Positions 6,287 through 16,196 of a DNA stretch of 64,000 bases are shown in pieces. The notes beneath the pieces are model-generated. The model did no database searches. It was not told the origin of the DNA and saw only the letters and a list, made by a program, of their open reading frames with translations. A program made the translations under genes and the position numbers. The stretch comes from Salinimicrobium marinum. GTDB lineage: Bacteria > Bacteroidota > Bacteroidia > Flavobacteriales > Flavobacteriaceae. The stretch is from contig NZ_BMXB01000012.1 of the NCBI RefSeq assembly GCF_014651535.1, positions 1 through 64,000 of the forward strand. Direction: 5' to 3'. Numbering within the stretch: the first letter of the stretch is position 1; every line of letters begins with the position of its first letter.

Positions 6287-7792
6287 CTATTTAATGAATG
6301 TTGTAAGGTAGTTGCTGAGTTCATTAGAATTTACACCCAGCCTGTTCACATATTTCTCTGTGGTTCCATGGCTGGTGTGGGTGAGGAATTGGCTGATCTG
6401 GTTGAAATCCATTCCTGAATTGAACATGAACTGGGATGCGGTGTACCTGGCAACATGGCTTGAGAGTTTAGTATTTATCCCAGCTTCCTTCTGCAATCTT
6501 TTAAGATACCCATCATTACTACCCACACAACGCTTATAAGCAGCATAATCATCAGCATTCATTCTATTAATATCAATACTTTCCAAGTCGGGTTTGTCCC
6601 AAACAAAATTATCTGGATGGTTTTGGTTAAGTTCAATAATATATTTTCGAAGTAAGAGACGTTTTGAGAAATCATGACTATCAATTTCCTTCTGGTAATC
6701 TTTTATGGTGGATTCATAACTTTTCACCTCATTAAGTTCCTTTCTCAACTGATCATTGGTGACACCTTCAGATAACTTCAATAACATATCTTCAGGGGTC
6801 AATGGTTTGGGTGGGCATTGTTGCTTGATCTTCAAATCCTCTTTCATCTGTTCCACATTCTGATTGATCTTCTCCAGCTTTTCCCTTACTCTTGGAAAAT
6901 ACCGTTCAATTCCAGGCACCAGAAGCTCAACCACCTCCAATGATATGTTGCGAAATACCCTTATAGTGGTCTTGCTGGTGTGTTTATCAATCAGAAATTC
7001 ATTGTTTCTGTAATTTATATCACCCCATTTGAGCAACATCACCTCATTTATCCTGAAAGCATTGGAGAACTGGAACAAAAAAATATTCTTGGTTATTTCC
7101 CAATTTCTTTTTGGTGTTGGGGTGTATTTTAAATCTTCAAATTCATCGGGGGTTAGTGGTGTGTTGGTGGTTTTATTTTTGCTGTATTTGAAATCCTTAA
7201 AGGGGCTGATGGGTATTTGAATGTTGAGTGAATCATCCCCCACAGCATCATTGTAAATGGTTCTAAAGACTCCAAAGTATTGGTTGGTACTTGCGGTTGA
7301 ATAGCTATCCAGAAGGTAATTGTAATAGCCTTTACAGAAGTTCCTGGTAATATCATCAAAGGTTAAGTAAAGCTGGTCAATTTCTTCCAGGTATTTATAG
7401 AGCTTTTTGATTCCCTGTTCCAGGTTGATCCTGGTTGCTTGGTTCCTAGTAAGCGAGATATAAGTTTTGGTGTATTTGAGATAACTTCTTTTACTTCCTT
7501 TTCTGGTGTTCCTGGTCTGTTGAAGGATTTTTGTATCACTGGTACCTTCCAATTCAGCCTTGAGTTCCCCCAGCATTTGATCAATTTTATCATTGATTAG
7601 ATCATAATTATCTGCGGTAGTTCTGACCCAGTTTTTTCTGTCAGCTTTGGCGTTCTTGTTCCAATCTTTTTCCTTTATTTTGTACCCTGTAGTTTTATAC
7701 CTGGGAGTTGTGCCACCATCATGAATCCTGATCATGACATATTTATGATCTTTTTTCTTTGGGATGGGCCTGATTACTGGGGTGAGTACCAT
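6287..7792 (-). CDS. tyrosine recombinase (phage-type integrase)
   Basis: About 501 residues from the ATG at 7792 (MVLTPVIRPIPKKKDH). An upstream ATG at 7840 would lie across the promoter. The N-terminal AP2-like arm-binding part (about 1-75) and the SAM-like core-binding part (about 90-190) precede a catalytic domain. There FSNAFRINEVMLLKWGD carries the first active-site Arg. Near the C-terminus SSHVARYTAS gives the H-x-x-R pair, FLTHTSHGTTEKYVN the second His and the nucleophilic Tyr. A charged helical insertion lies between the first Arg and the HxxR motif, so the domain is longer than usual. It integrates or excises the element. Its place at the border with guaA marks the right end of the element. 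Confidence 0.9.
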   Translation of the reverse strand: MVLTPVIRPIPKKKDHKYVMIRIHDGGTTPRYKTTGYKIKEKDWNKNAKADRKNWVRTTADNYDLINDKIDQMLGELKAELEGTSDTKILQQTRNTRKGSKRSYLKYTKTYISLTRNQATRINLEQGIKKLYKYLEEIDQLYLTFDDITRNFCKGYYNYLLDSYSTASTNQYFGVFRTIYNDAVGDDSLNIQIPISPFKDFKYSKNKTTNTPLTPDEFEDLKYTPTPKRNWEITKNIFLFQFSNAFRINEVMLLKWGDINYRNNEFLIDKHTSKTTIRVFRNISLEVVELLVPGIERYFPRVREKLEKINQNVEQMKEDLKIKQQCPPKPLTPEDMLLKLSEGVTNDQLRKELNEVKSYESTIKDYQKEIDSHDFSKRLLLRKYIIELNQNHPDNFVWDKPDLESIDINRMNADDYAAYKRCVGSNDGYLKRLQKEAGINTKLSSHVARYTASQFMFNSGMDFNQISQFLTHTSHGTTEKYVNRLGVNSNELSNYLTTFIK

Positions 7793-7829
7793 TATTTTGT
7801 GTGATTTGATTATTGACAATACAAACATA
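7793..7829 (-). promoter_or_regulatory. promoter and leader of the tyrosine recombinase gene
   Basis: Minus-strand TATGTTTG (7829-7822) is a good -7 box. No TTG lies at the right distance. The leader contains TGTCAATAATCAAATCACACA, a diverged form of the AGTCAAAT...TTATCACA leader seen at 2243 and 2873. Confidence 0.45.
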
Positions 7830-7940
7830 CAAAATATCACATTTTAATACAGGTTTATAGGTATTGAGTTATGACTACTGTACTAAATAAATTTATAAAT
7901 GACTGAAAAAGAACAAGATGCAAACTCGGTAGATTTGCAC

Positions 7941-9470
7941 ATGCAAAACAACGTACTCATTTTAGACTTTGGTTCGCAGTACACGCAATTAATTGCAAGA
8001 CGAGTTAGAGAGCTCAATATCTACTGCGAAATTCATCCGTTCAACAACTTACCTGAGGATTTTTCCAGTTACAAGGCGGTTATTCTTTCGGGAAGTCCGT
8101 TTTCTGTAAGAGGAGAAGATGCACCGCATCCAGATCTTACCAAAATCAGGAAGAAACTTCCACTTCTGGCAGTGTGTTATGGTGCCCAGTATCTGGCGCA
8201 TTTTAACGGCGGAAAAGTGGAAGCTTCAGAAATTAGAGAATACGGAAGAGCAAATCTTTCTGTTATAAAAGACAAAGAAGCACTTTTTGATAAGATCACA
8301 GAAAATTCACAGGTGTGGATGAGTCATAGTGATACTATCAAAGAACTACCTGAAAACGGGGTTCGTCTTGCAAGTACGCCCGACGTCCTGAATGCGGCTT
8401 TCCGGATTGATGGAGAAGAGACCTACGGAATCCAGTTTCATCCTGAAGTTTATCATTCAACCGATGGAAAACAGCTGCTAGAAAACTTCCTCGTACACAT
8501 TGCAGGGGTGGAACAATCCTGGACACCCGAAGCTTTCGTGGATATGACCGTGGCAGAATTAAAGGAAAAGATTGGGGATGATAAAGTGGTTCTGGGTCTT
8601 AGCGGAGGCGTGGATTCTACGGTTGCTGCTGTTTTGCTGCACAAAGCGATTGGAAAAAATCTGTACTGTATTTTCGTGAACAATGGATTGCTCCGGAAAG
8701 GGGAGTTTGAGAGTGTTCTTGACCAGTACAAACATATGGGGCTAAACGTAAAAGGGGTAGATGCTTCGGCACGCTTCTTGGATGCTCTTGCAGGGATATC
8801 AGATCCTGAAGAGAAACGTAAAGCCATCGGGAATTCGTTCATTGAGGTTTTTGATGATGAAGCTCATCAAATTACAGATGTGACATATTTGGCGCAGGGA
8901 ACCATTTATCCCGATGTTATAGAGTCTATTTCTGTCAACGGACCTTCAGCAACCATTAAATCCCATCACAATGTGGGTGGACTGCCCGATTTTATGAAAC
9001 TGAAAATTGTGGAACCACTTCGTATGTTGTTTAAAGATGAGGTAAGAAGAGTGGGAGCCGAACTTGAAATTGACAGTGAATTGCTGGGAAGACATCCTTT
9101 CCCTGGCCCCGGACTCGCAATAAGGATCCTGGGAGATATTACTGAAGAAAAAGTTCGTATTTTACAGGAGGTGGACCATATTTTTATTCAGGGATTAAAG
9201 GACTGGATGTTATATGATAAAGTGTGGCAGGCTGGTGCTATTTTGCTGCCTGTAAGTTCTGTAGGAGTGATGGGGGATGAAAGGACCTATGAAAAAGTAG
9301 TGGCCTTGCGTGCGGTGGAATCTACCGACGGAATGACTGCAGACTGGGTGAATTTGCCATATGATTTTTTACAAAAAACATCCAACACAATAATTAACAG
9401 AGTAAAAGGCGTTAATAGGGTTGTATATGACATTAGCTCTAAGCCTCCCGCAACGATTGAGTGGGAATAA
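7941..9470 (+). CDS. guaA: GMP synthase (glutamine-hydrolysing)
   Basis: Converts XMP to GMP with ATP and glutamine. The class I amidotransferase domain comes first ([14 protein letters not shown] with the nucleophile Cys79, YGIQFHPE with His and Glu). The PP-loop ATPase domain follows ([15 protein letters not shown]), then the dimerisation domain ending in [10 protein letters not shown] chose the ATG at 7941 ([13 protein letters not shown]), which gives the usual family length of about 509 residues. The frame stays open to an ATG at 7899, adding 14 residues ([14 protein letters not shown]) with no family counterpart. The mobile element ends immediately upstream, so the original promoter may have been replaced. 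Confidence 0.95.
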   Translation: MQNNVLILDFGSQYTQLIARRVRELNIYCEIHPFNNLPEDFSSYKAVILSGSPFSVRGEDAPHPDLTKIRKKLPLLAVCYGAQYLAHFNGGKVEASEIREYGRANLSVIKDKEALFDKITENSQVWMSHSDTIKELPENGVRLASTPDVLNAAFRIDGEETYGIQFHPEVYHSTDGKQLLENFLVHIAGVEQSWTPEAFVDMTVAELKEKIGDDKVVLGLSGGVDSTVAAVLLHKAIGKNLYCIFVNNGLLRKGEFESVLDQYKHMGLNVKGVDASARFLDALAGISDPEEKRKAIGNSFIEVFDDEAHQITDVTYLAQGTIYPDVIESISVNGPSATIKSHHNVGGLPDFMKLKIVEPLRMLFKDEVRRVGAELEIDSELLGRHPFPGPGLAIRILGDITEEKVRILQEVDHIFIQGLKDWMLYDKVWQAGAILLPVSSVGVMGDERTYEKVVALRAVESTDGMTADWVNLPYDFLQKTSNTIINRVKGVNRVVYDISSKPPATIEWE

Positions 9471-9480
9471 AAAAATATCT

Positions 9481-11427
9481 ATGAAACATATAATTGTACT
9501 TTTCTTATTTTTTCAGATGCTTTCTGTTTCTGCTTTTGCGCAACAGTACAAGTATCATATTGTAGAACAGGGGGAAACAGTAGAAAGTGTAGCGAGGAAG
9601 TATAATGTTACCACAGAAGAGATCTTTAAACTAAATCCTGATGCCCGCAACGGGATCAGATCTCAGAGCAAACTTGTGGTGCCGCTGGGAAATGCAGTAA
9701 AAGAAGATGTAGATAATGATAAAGAGGTGGAATTCAAAACCCACCGGGTAAAGCGAAAAGAAACCCTTTTTAGTCTGTCTCAGGAGTACAATGTAGAAAT
9801 TGAAGATATAAAACGTTTTAATAAGCATCTTTATTCCGAAGAATTAAGAAGAGGGGAAAGGATCAGGATTCCGGTAAGCCTTCAGAAGGTCATCGAGGTG
9901 GCAACTGAAGTTCCAAATGAAAAATTTCAAACGGATGAATCTCCTCAAAATCCGTTGAACCTTTCAGCTAAGGAACATGTGGTTTTACCCAAAGAAGGGA
10001 AATACGGAATTTCCAGAAAATACAATATTACAATAGAAGAACTTAACCGGCTGAATCCGGGGGTGGATGAGCTTCGTCCCGGGATGGTCTTGAAGGTATC
10101 TAATGGAGCTACAGAGAAGGTTATAGAAGTGGATGGTGGCTTGTTCAAGTATTACCTTGTTGAACCGCAGGAAACCTTGTTTTCCCTTACCCGGGAACTC
10201 GGGATCAGTAAAGATTCGTTAATCGGATTAAATCCTGCGCTTGCTGAAGGTTTGAAAGCCGGGATGGTGTTAAAGATCCCTAACCTGGAAACTACGGGAG
10301 TGGAGGTTTCTTATTCTGCCGATGAAGATATCGTTAACCTGGAACAACGAATTTCCAATTTCGATACCAGGGAAATTGTGGTGATGCTGCCGTTTAAACT
10401 GGATCAAATCCAGAGTACCGACACTACCACCAACGCAAGGGCACAGATCAAAAGAGATAAGGTGTTGCAGATCTCCCTGGACTTCTACAGCGGAGTAATG
10501 ATGGCGATTGATTCTGCAAAAACACTTGGATTGTCTACTAATGTGAGAGTGTTTGATACAAAGCAGGATGTTAGTGAAGTAAACCATATTATCAATACCA
10601 ATAACTTCTCTGGAGTAGATGCAGTCATTGGGCCAATATTGCAGTCTACTGCCGAGGCTGCAGCCGGGAAATTAAGGGATCGTGGAATACCTGTGGTATC
10701 ACCTCTTACGAAGAAGGAAGCCGGTGGAATGGATAATTTCTACCAGACGAGGCCTACAGACGAGATGTTGACAGATATTATGATCTCGTACCTTAAGGAA
10801 AATTCAGCAGGAAAGAATTTCGTGATCATTGCAGATGCTTCTTCTTCTGCAAAAAGACAAAAATTAATGGCTTCTCTTCCGGGGGCAAGAGCATTGAATC
10901 CCGGCGGAAGTCAGGTGAATAGAAATGAAGTGGCGTCTGCGCTTGTAAAAGGGAGACCTAACTGGGTGATTTTAGAAGGAAGTAGTATTGGTGTGCTGAG
11001 CAATGCCACATCATACCTGAACTCTCTGGCAGATGATTATGATATCACGCTTTTCACCACTAATAAAACCAATAGTTTTGAAAGCGACAATATCTCTCAC
11101 AGGCATTTGAGTAAATTACATTTTCATTTTCCATCGGTAGATAAAGAATACAGTAAGGACAGAGAAAATTATTTTATTTCCAGTTACATGAAGAAATATG
11201 ATGTAGTTCCCAACACTTATGCGGTGAGAGGGTTTGATGTCACTTATGATATTCTTCTAAGACTTGCTACTGCTGAAAGCCTTGCCGAATCCATGAAGGA
11301 AGAGCTGACCACAGAATATGTGGAGAATAAATTTAGTTATGGAGAAACTCCCAGCGGCGGATTTCTTAACAGGGCCATTTATATAATGGCGTATGATGAC
11401 AACCTGGAATTAAAAGTGATTAGATAA
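9481..11427 (+). CDS. LysM-repeat protein with a type 1 periplasmic-binding-like domain
   Basis: 648 residues from the ATG at 9481, 10 bp after guaA. A signal peptide (about 1-20, ending SAFA) exports it. Four LysM domains follow (about residues 21-70, 82-130, 163-207, 221-266), each with the pattern H/Y-x-V, GETV or KETL, and IxxLNP, which bind peptidoglycan glycan chains. The C-terminal 350 residues (starting EIVVMLPFKLDQ, with VIGPILQSTAEAAAGKL and GIPVVSPLTKK) resemble the LppC/PBP1 substrate-binding fold that activates peptidoglycan synthases. A periplasmic cell-wall role is likely. It overlaps the OsmC gene by one base (TAATG). Confidence 0.8.
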   Translation: MKHIIVLFLFFQMLSVSAFAQQYKYHIVEQGETVESVARKYNVTTEEIFKLNPDARNGIRSQSKLVVPLGNAVKEDVDNDKEVEFKTHRVKRKETLFSLSQEYNVEIEDIKRFNKHLYSEELRRGERIRIPVSLQKVIEVATEVPNEKFQTDESPQNPLNLSAKEHVVLPKEGKYGISRKYNITIEELNRLNPGVDELRPGMVLKVSNGATEKVIEVDGGLFKYYLVEPQETLFSLTRELGISKDSLIGLNPALAEGLKAGMVLKIPNLETTGVEVSYSADEDIVNLEQRISNFDTREIVVMLPFKLDQIQSTDTTTNARAQIKRDKVLQISLDFYSGVMMAIDSAKTLGLSTNVRVFDTKQDVSEVNHIINTNNFSGVDAVIGPILQSTAEAAAGKLRDRGIPVVSPLTKKEAGGMDNFYQTRPTDEMLTDIMISYLKENSAGKNFVIIADASSSAKRQKLMASLPGARALNPGGSQVNRNEVASALVKGRPNWVILEGSSIGVLSNATSYLNSLADDYDITLFTTNKTNSFESDNISHRHLSKLHFHFPSVDKEYSKDRENYFISSYMKKYDVVPNTYAVRGFDVTYDILLRLATAESLAESMKEELTTEYVENKFSYGETPSGGFLNRAIYIMAYDDNLELKVIR

Positions 11428-11831
11428 TGACTTCAAAAGTAACCTACCTTGGCAATTTAAGAACCGAGTGTGTGCACCTTAAAAGTAATGCAGGTTTCAT
11501 AACAGATGCCCCCGTGGACAACAACGGAAAAGGACAAGCTTTTTCTCCTACAGATACGGTGGCTACCGCTTTGGCGAGTTGCATGCTTACCATTATCGGC
11601 ATTAAAGCAAAGGATCATAATCTTGATATTACCGGAACTAATGCAGAAGTGACCAAAACAATGGCAGCCGATCCTCGCCGGATTTCAAAAATAGAGGTGG
11701 TGATCTCCTTTCCTGCTTCTTATGATGAGAAGGCGACGAAGTTAATTGAGAGATCTGCAAAAACATGCCCGGTTTTATACAGTTTACACCCCGATATTGA
11801 ACTTGATATCAGGTTTAAATACTCCGGTTAA
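11427..11831 (+). CDS. OsmC/Ohr family protein
   Basis: 134 residues with the OsmC layout. Cys52 lies in LASCMLTIIG at the start of the central helix and Cys114 in AKTCPVLYSLHP. These two cysteines form the peroxidatic pair in family members that reduce organic hydroperoxides. SPTDTVATALASC is the usual signature. It is translationally coupled to the LysM gene through TAATG. Cytosolic oxidative stress defence is the family role. The natural substrate cannot be told from sequence. Confidence 0.85.
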   Translation: MTSKVTYLGNLRTECVHLKSNAGFITDAPVDNNGKGQAFSPTDTVATALASCMLTIIGIKAKDHNLDITGTNAEVTKTMAADPRRISKIEVVISFPASYDEKATKLIERSAKTCPVLYSLHPDIELDIRFKYSG

Positions 11832-11910
11832 TTGTGCGTTTTTTCTTTTACTGATTTCCGGAATTGGCCTGCGTTTTGCTTTAAATGGTGTGTAACATTC
11901 CAAGAAATAT

Positions 11911-12453
11911 ATGTATAGATTCATTGTTGGGGCTTTTCTTTTTATTAATGCAGTTGGATTTGCTCAGGAGACAGAGGAGAAAATATCCTGGGAGGAAGAA
12001 AATCCACTTGACTGGAGCCTTTTTCAGGGGGAGCCTAAATTAGCGAGTCCGTTTCATGCAGAAACAAATTCAGGTATCTCACATTCCTTTTCGGTTAAAC
12101 AATCAGATAAACATATTGAGTTTGATTTCGACGTGCGTTCCTTTTTCATTCCTGCACATTCCTGGGTGAAAGAGGGGGAGCGAAGTGAGTATCTGTTAGG
12201 CCATGAACAGTTGCATTTTGATATTACCGAACTTCATGCGCGAAAACTTCGGAAGGCGCTGCAGGAATATAAGATTGGTAAGGGTTATAAAAGAGAGCTT
12301 CAGAATATTTACAAAAAAATCCAATCCCAAAGCCACCAGATGCAGCAGAAATATGACGCCGAAACCGGGCACAGCCTTAACAGGGAAGCAGAAATGGAAT
12401 GGCGACAATTCGTAAAATCTGAACTGGAGAAGTTTAAGGATTATTCTAAATAA
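11911..12453 (+). CDS. secreted DUF922-type protein (zincin-like)
   Basis: 180 residues with a signal peptide (about 1-18, ending VGFAQ). The domain contains LLGHEQLHFDITELHARKLR, an HExxH-type helix with a following Glu/His pair, typical of the DUF922 family of predicted secreted zinc proteases. The rest is a charged coiled C-terminus (QNIYKKIQSQSHQMQQKYDAETGHS). Proteolysis has not been shown for the family as far as I know, so activity is inferred from the motif. It is transcribed in the same direction as the OsmC gene, 79 bp downstream. Confidence 0.7.
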   Translation: MYRFIVGAFLFINAVGFAQETEEKISWEEENPLDWSLFQGEPKLASPFHAETNSGISHSFSVKQSDKHIEFDFDVRSFFIPAHSWVKEGERSEYLLGHEQLHFDITELHARKLRKALQEYKIGKGYKRELQNIYKKIQSQSHQMQQKYDAETGHSLNREAEMEWRQFVKSELEKFKDYSK

Positions 12454-12567
12454 ACGTATCCGGAGCCTCTTTTTGATCTTCTGAATATTTCAGAAATTCC
12501 TTCCGGAACATTTCAAACAGAATTTTTTCTGACTTTTATTTGGTTGGAAAGGCCTGGTGCTTACTTC

Positions 12568-13509
12568 TCAAAACGATGCTACTTCTGCTTTTGCCTGTTC
12601 AAATTCTTCTATAATTTTCTGAACAATTTTGGCGGCAGGTTTTATATCGTTGATCAATCCTGCGATTTGTCCAATCTCGAGTTCCCCCTGTTCAAGATCT
12701 CCTTCAAACATGCCCTTTTTGGCCCTGGCGCGTCCCAGTAGTTTGATGAGGTCTTCTTTGGTAGGATTTGTAGCATATAGTTCGGTCACTTCCTCAAAGA
12801 ATTTATTTTTAAGCAATCTTACAGGAGCAAGTTCTTTAAGGGTGAGGATGGTGTCGCCTTCTTTAGCCTCTACCACACGTTGTTTAAATGCCTGATGAGA
12901 ACTGGCTTCATTGCTGGCAACAAAACGGCTACCAACCTGCACCGCATCTGCTCCCAGGACCATAGCGGCCAGCATTCCTTTTCCGGTGGCAATGCCCCCG
13001 GCAGCAATTAACGGAATATTGATTTGTTCCCGTACCATGGGAATCAAGGTGAACGTAGTGGTTTCGTCCCTTCCGTTGTGCCCGCCTGCTTCAAAACCTT
13101 CGGCAACTACGGCATCTACTCCGGCTTGTTCTGCTTTCAAGGCAAATTTTACGCTGCTCACCACATGTACTACGGTAATTCCCTTTTCCTGTAGATGGGA
13201 GGTCCAGGTTTTTGGGTTTCCGGCTGAGGTAAAAACAATTTTTACTCCTTCTTCAATAATGATCTGCATGATCTCCTCGAGATTGGGGTAGAGCATGGGA
13301 ACATTTACTGCAAAAGGTTTGTTTGTGGCCTTTCGGCATTTTTGGATATGCTCCCGGAGGACTTTAGGATACATGGAACCTGCACCTATTATTCCGAGTC
13401 CGCCTTCATTACTCACTGCGCTGGCAAGTTTCCAGCCGCTGGCCCAGATCATTCCTGCCTGAATAAGTGGATATTTTATATTAAAAAGTTCTGTAATTCT
13501 GTTAGCCAT
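12568..13509 (-). CDS. NAD(P)H-dependent flavin oxidoreductase, nitronate monooxygenase-like
   Basis: 313-residue TIM-barrel FMN enzyme. It starts MANRITELFNIKYPLIQAGM, the usual beginning of the 2-nitropropane dioxygenase and enoyl-ACP reductase FabK group. AVVAEGFEAGGHNGR carries the conserved Glu-x-x-x-Gly-Gly-His loop, and PLIAAGGIATGKGMLAAMVLGADAVQVGSRF the phosphate-binding GGI and GxRF motifs. Family members oxidise toxic alkyl nitronates. FabK-like activity is an alternative and cannot be excluded. The gene follows mnmA by 21 bp and is probably in its operon. Confidence 0.85.
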   Translation of the reverse strand: MANRITELFNIKYPLIQAGMIWASGWKLASAVSNEGGLGIIGAGSMYPKVLREHIQKCRKATNKPFAVNVPMLYPNLEEIMQIIIEEGVKIVFTSAGNPKTWTSHLQEKGITVVHVVSSVKFALKAEQAGVDAVVAEGFEAGGHNGRDETTTFTLIPMVREQINIPLIAAGGIATGKGMLAAMVLGADAVQVGSRFVASNEASSHQAFKQRVVEAKEGDTILTLKELAPVRLLKNKFFEEVTELYATNPTKEDLIKLLGRARAKKGMFEGDLEQGELEIGQIAGLINDIKPAAKIVQKIIEEFEQAKAEVASF

Positions 13510-13530
13510 GAAAATCTCTTTGGCGAAAAG

Positions 13531-14718
13531 TTATGAAATTACACCAGAGCCTACAAGTTCGTCATCAAGATACCAGGCTACAAATTGCCCTTCGGTAATA
13601 GATGCCTGCGGCTCATCGAAAACAATGTACATTCCGTTTTCTGTTTGGTGCAAAGTAGCATCCTGCAACGGCTGGCGGTACCTTATCCTGGCTTTTACCT
13701 TTAACTCTTCGTCTGCATCGATTCTAAGATCCTGCCTTACCCAATGTACTTCTTCATTTGAAACAAATAAGCCCGAACGATAGATCCCCGGATGGTTTTT
13801 GCCCTGCCCGGTGTAGATCACATTCTCATTTACATCTGTTTCGATCACAAACAGAGGTTCGGGAGTTCCTCCCACGGCAAGGCCTTTTCGTTGGCCTTTG
13901 GTGAAATAGTGTGCTCCCTGGTGCCTGCCTACCACTTTTCCGTCGGCAGGAGCGTAGGAGTATTTCCGGGAAAGAAACTCGAGTTCTTCTTTTTTGCTGC
14001 TGAAAACCGGTTGCTGATTTCCGTAGATGTCAGTATTTGATTCTATTTCTACAATAACACCCTCTTTTGGCTGTAATTTCTGCTGAAGGAATTCCGGTAA
14101 ACGGACTTTCCCAATAAAGCATAAGCCCTGGGAATCTTTTTTATCTGCCGTTACAAGATCCTGTTCCGAAGCAATCTTCCGGACTTCAGATTTCTGAAGT
14201 TCCCCGATTGGGAATAGTGTTTTTGCAAGTTGTTCCTGAGACAACTGACAAAGAAAATAAGACTGATCTTTATTTTGATCTTTTCCGGAGAGGAGCTGGT
14301 AAACGGTTTCTCCGTTAACCTTGGTCTCTCCTTTGCGGCAGTAGTGTCCTGTAGCCACAAAATCGGCCCCTAATGAAAGGGCTATTTTCATGAAAACATC
14401 AAATTTTATCTCCCGATTGCACAAAACATCGGGATTTGGAGTGCGTCCTTTCTCATATTCATTGAACATATAGTCGACAATGCGCTCCTTATACTGTTCA
14501 CTGAGATCTACGGTCTGGAAGGGGATTCCCAGTTTTTCGGCTACCAGCATGGCATCATTTGAATCATCCAGCCACGGGCATTCATTAGAAATGGTAACGG
14601 AATCATCGTGCCAGTTCTTCATGAACAGGCCAATTACTTCGTAACCCTGCTCTTTCAATAGATAAGCCGATACACTTGAATCTACTCCACCCGATAAACC
14701 TACAACAACTCTTTTCAT
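13531..14718 (-). CDS. mnmA: tRNA-specific 2-thiouridylase MnmA
   Basis: Thiolates U34 of tRNA Lys, Glu and Gln. 395 residues. The PP-loop SGGVDSS (residues 9-15) binds ATP. The catalytic cysteines are Cys100 in [12 protein letters not shown] and Cys200 in [11 protein letters not shown]-terminal beta-barrel ends the protein ([12 protein letters not shown]). All signature motifs are present and length is normal. It is the first gene of a minus-strand unit with the flavin oxidoreductase gene. Confidence 0.95.
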   Translation of the reverse strand: MKRVVVGLSGGVDSSVSAYLLKEQGYEVIGLFMKNWHDDSVTISNECPWLDDSNDAMLVAEKLGIPFQTVDLSEQYKERIVDYMFNEYEKGRTPNPDVLCNREIKFDVFMKIALSLGADFVATGHYCRKGETKVNGETVYQLLSGKDQNKDQSYFLCQLSQEQLAKTLFPIGELQKSEVRKIASEQDLVTADKKDSQGLCFIGKVRLPEFLQQKLQPKEGVIVEIESNTDIYGNQQPVFSSKKEELEFLSRKYSYAPADGKVVGRHQGAHYFTKGQRKGLAVGGTPEPLFVIETDVNENVIYTGQGKNHPGIYRSGLFVSNEEVHWVRQDLRIDADEELKVKARIRYRQPLQDATLHQTENGMYIVFDEPQASITEGQFVAWYLDDELVGSGVIS

Positions 14719-14870
14719 TATTATGTTTTTGCTTTTCCGCAGTAAAATATAGCTAGTTCAGATAATAAAAACCTGATTTGTAGTAGACGGAAAAGAGGCT
14801 GCAAAATTACATAAAAAAAGCAACTTTTTTGAGGGAAATTGGATTCGAATGGGAAGGAGCTAAAACAAGA

Positions 14871-14892
14871 AAGGTGGCATAAAGCCACCTAA
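14871..14892 (-). terminator. terminator after the lipocalin-like lipoprotein gene
   Basis: GGTGGC (14873-14878), 5-nt loop, GCCACC (14884-14889). On the minus strand the hairpin is followed by TTTCTTGTTTT. Confidence 0.65.
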
Positions 14893-14912
14893 TCTGATTT
14901 GTTGATATATTA

Positions 14913-15323
14913 CTATTTTTCAAAATATAATACAACTGGAATTGTCTGGTATGAACTTGTGAAAATGAATTCATTTTCATTCTGAAATTCTACAGTTCCG
15001 TCAAATGAACCAAATCCAGGAATAGTTACAGTGTAATTTGATTCGGTATTTTGGTTCCACATTCCTGTATCAGTTTCTGGCTTACAATCATTTTCTGCGT
15101 TGTAAAATGTCCACTCAGTTGTCTCATCTTCCTCAAAAGTAATAGTGGGATTTGTGGAGCATTCAGAAAAATCTAAAAGAGGTGGTTCAACAGCTGTTAA
15201 GTGCCAGGTTGCAACTATATTCTGTTCAAAATCATCGTCTCCGTCATCATCACTGCTGCAGGAAGTCAGTGTAAAAAAACCTGCCAATAAAATCAATAAA
15301 AAATACTTTTTCATAATGTTCAT
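14913..15323 (-). CDS. lipocalin-like lipoprotein
   Basis: 136 residues (127 if it starts at the third-codon-downstream ATG, MKKYF). A lipoprotein signal peptide ends in LTSC, followed by an acidic SSDDDGDDD linker typical of surface lipoproteins in Bacteroidota. The mature part begins IVATWHLTAVE and continues with TGMWNQ and paired beta strands, the pattern of the small Bacteroidota lipocalin-like group. One putative disulphide pair (FSECSTN, ENDCKPE). Ligand unknown. Confidence 0.65.
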   Translation of the reverse strand: MNIMKKYFLLILLAGFFTLTSCSSDDDGDDDFEQNIVATWHLTAVEPPLLDFSECSTNPTITFEEDETTEWTFYNAENDCKPETDTGMWNQNTESNYTVTIPGFGSFDGTVEFQNENEFIFTSSYQTIPVVLYFEK

Positions 15324-15360
15324 TTTTGTTCGTGGTAAAGGTAATTAAATTAAAAATCTA

Positions 15361-16035
15361 TTATTTGGGGCTAAAATCTTTTTCTTCTTTTAGTTCTTCA
15401 TTTTCATAATATTTCCAGATGCCGTGGTGTTTGTCCCTTTTGTAATTTCCTTCTGTAACCAGCTCTCCTTTCCCGTTGTAGAATTTCGCAGGGCCGTGTA
15501 ACTCTCCGTTTTCATAGGTGAGGAGCTCCAGAACAACTCCTTTTTCGGAGTACATGAAAACTTCTCCGTGTAATTCTCCATTCATATAATAAGCTTTTTC
15601 GGCAGCCTGGCCGTTTTCGTAGTAGGTGATTTTCTCTGCGTGCAGGATTCCGTTTTTGTAGTTTTCAAGCATCAAAAGCTTATCTGAATTCTTATGATAA
15701 TATTTCCATTCGCCAAGCCGGGTAGTGTCCTGCATCTTCCCTTCGCTGATGATTTTACCTTTTTGAGATAAAAACTTTACTTCTGCAATATCAGAATCGG
15801 GAGAAAAAAGTTTGGTGGCGGCAGGTTTCTTTAGCCCTAACTGATAAAATTTAAACAGGCCGGTTTCTTTTCCATGGTCAAATTCACCTTCGAACCTTAG
15901 CTGATCTGGATCTTCTTCAAAATATTTTTTCCATGGACCATGACGTTCTCCGTTCTCGTCAAAATTGTTCAGAGTTTCCTGTGCAGGAGCTTTGAGGAAA
16001 GAAAGAAAAAGACATAGACAGAATATGATTCGCAT
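15361..16035 (-). CDS. secreted MORN-repeat (YwqK-like) protein
   Basis: About 224 residues from the ATG at 16035 (MRIIFCLCLFLSF). An ATG 12 bp upstream is also possible. A signal peptide precedes a row of MORN-type units: GERHGPWKKYFE, GLFKFYQ, RLGEWKYYHKNS, NGILHAEKITYYENGQ, NGELHGEVFMYSEKG, NGELHGPAKFYNGKG and KHHGIWKYYENEE. Each unit is a beta hairpin of about 22 residues. Related proteins are often labelled YwqK-type antitoxins, but here the signal peptide points to the envelope and no toxin gene adjoins it. Function unknown. Confidence 0.75.
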   Translation of the reverse strand: MRIIFCLCLFLSFLKAPAQETLNNFDENGERHGPWKKYFEEDPDQLRFEGEFDHGKETGLFKFYQLGLKKPAATKLFSPDSDIAEVKFLSQKGKIISEGKMQDTTRLGEWKYYHKNSDKLLMLENYKNGILHAEKITYYENGQAAEKAYYMNGELHGEVFMYSEKGVVLELLTYENGELHGPAKFYNGKGELVTEGNYKRDKHHGIWKYYENEELKEEKDFSPK

Positions 16036-16196
16036 TACAGTCAGCATTTGAAAGATTATAACGGCTGTAAAAATAAATTATTTTCCGGTCAATTCCCTGA
16101 TGGAGTTTTTGAGGGTTCGGGGGCACTATCATTTTAATTGGGAAATGTTTAAATAAAATTAACCAAACTTAAACATTATATACTATTCTTATCGTT

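Noticed and set aside
8453-8842. 129-codon minus-strand open frame
   Set aside because: Antisense to guaA, no protein family features, no promoter.
12911-13291. 126-codon plus-strand open frame
   Set aside because: Antisense to the conserved flavin oxidoreductase; product is Ser/Pro/Thr-rich as expected from reverse reading.
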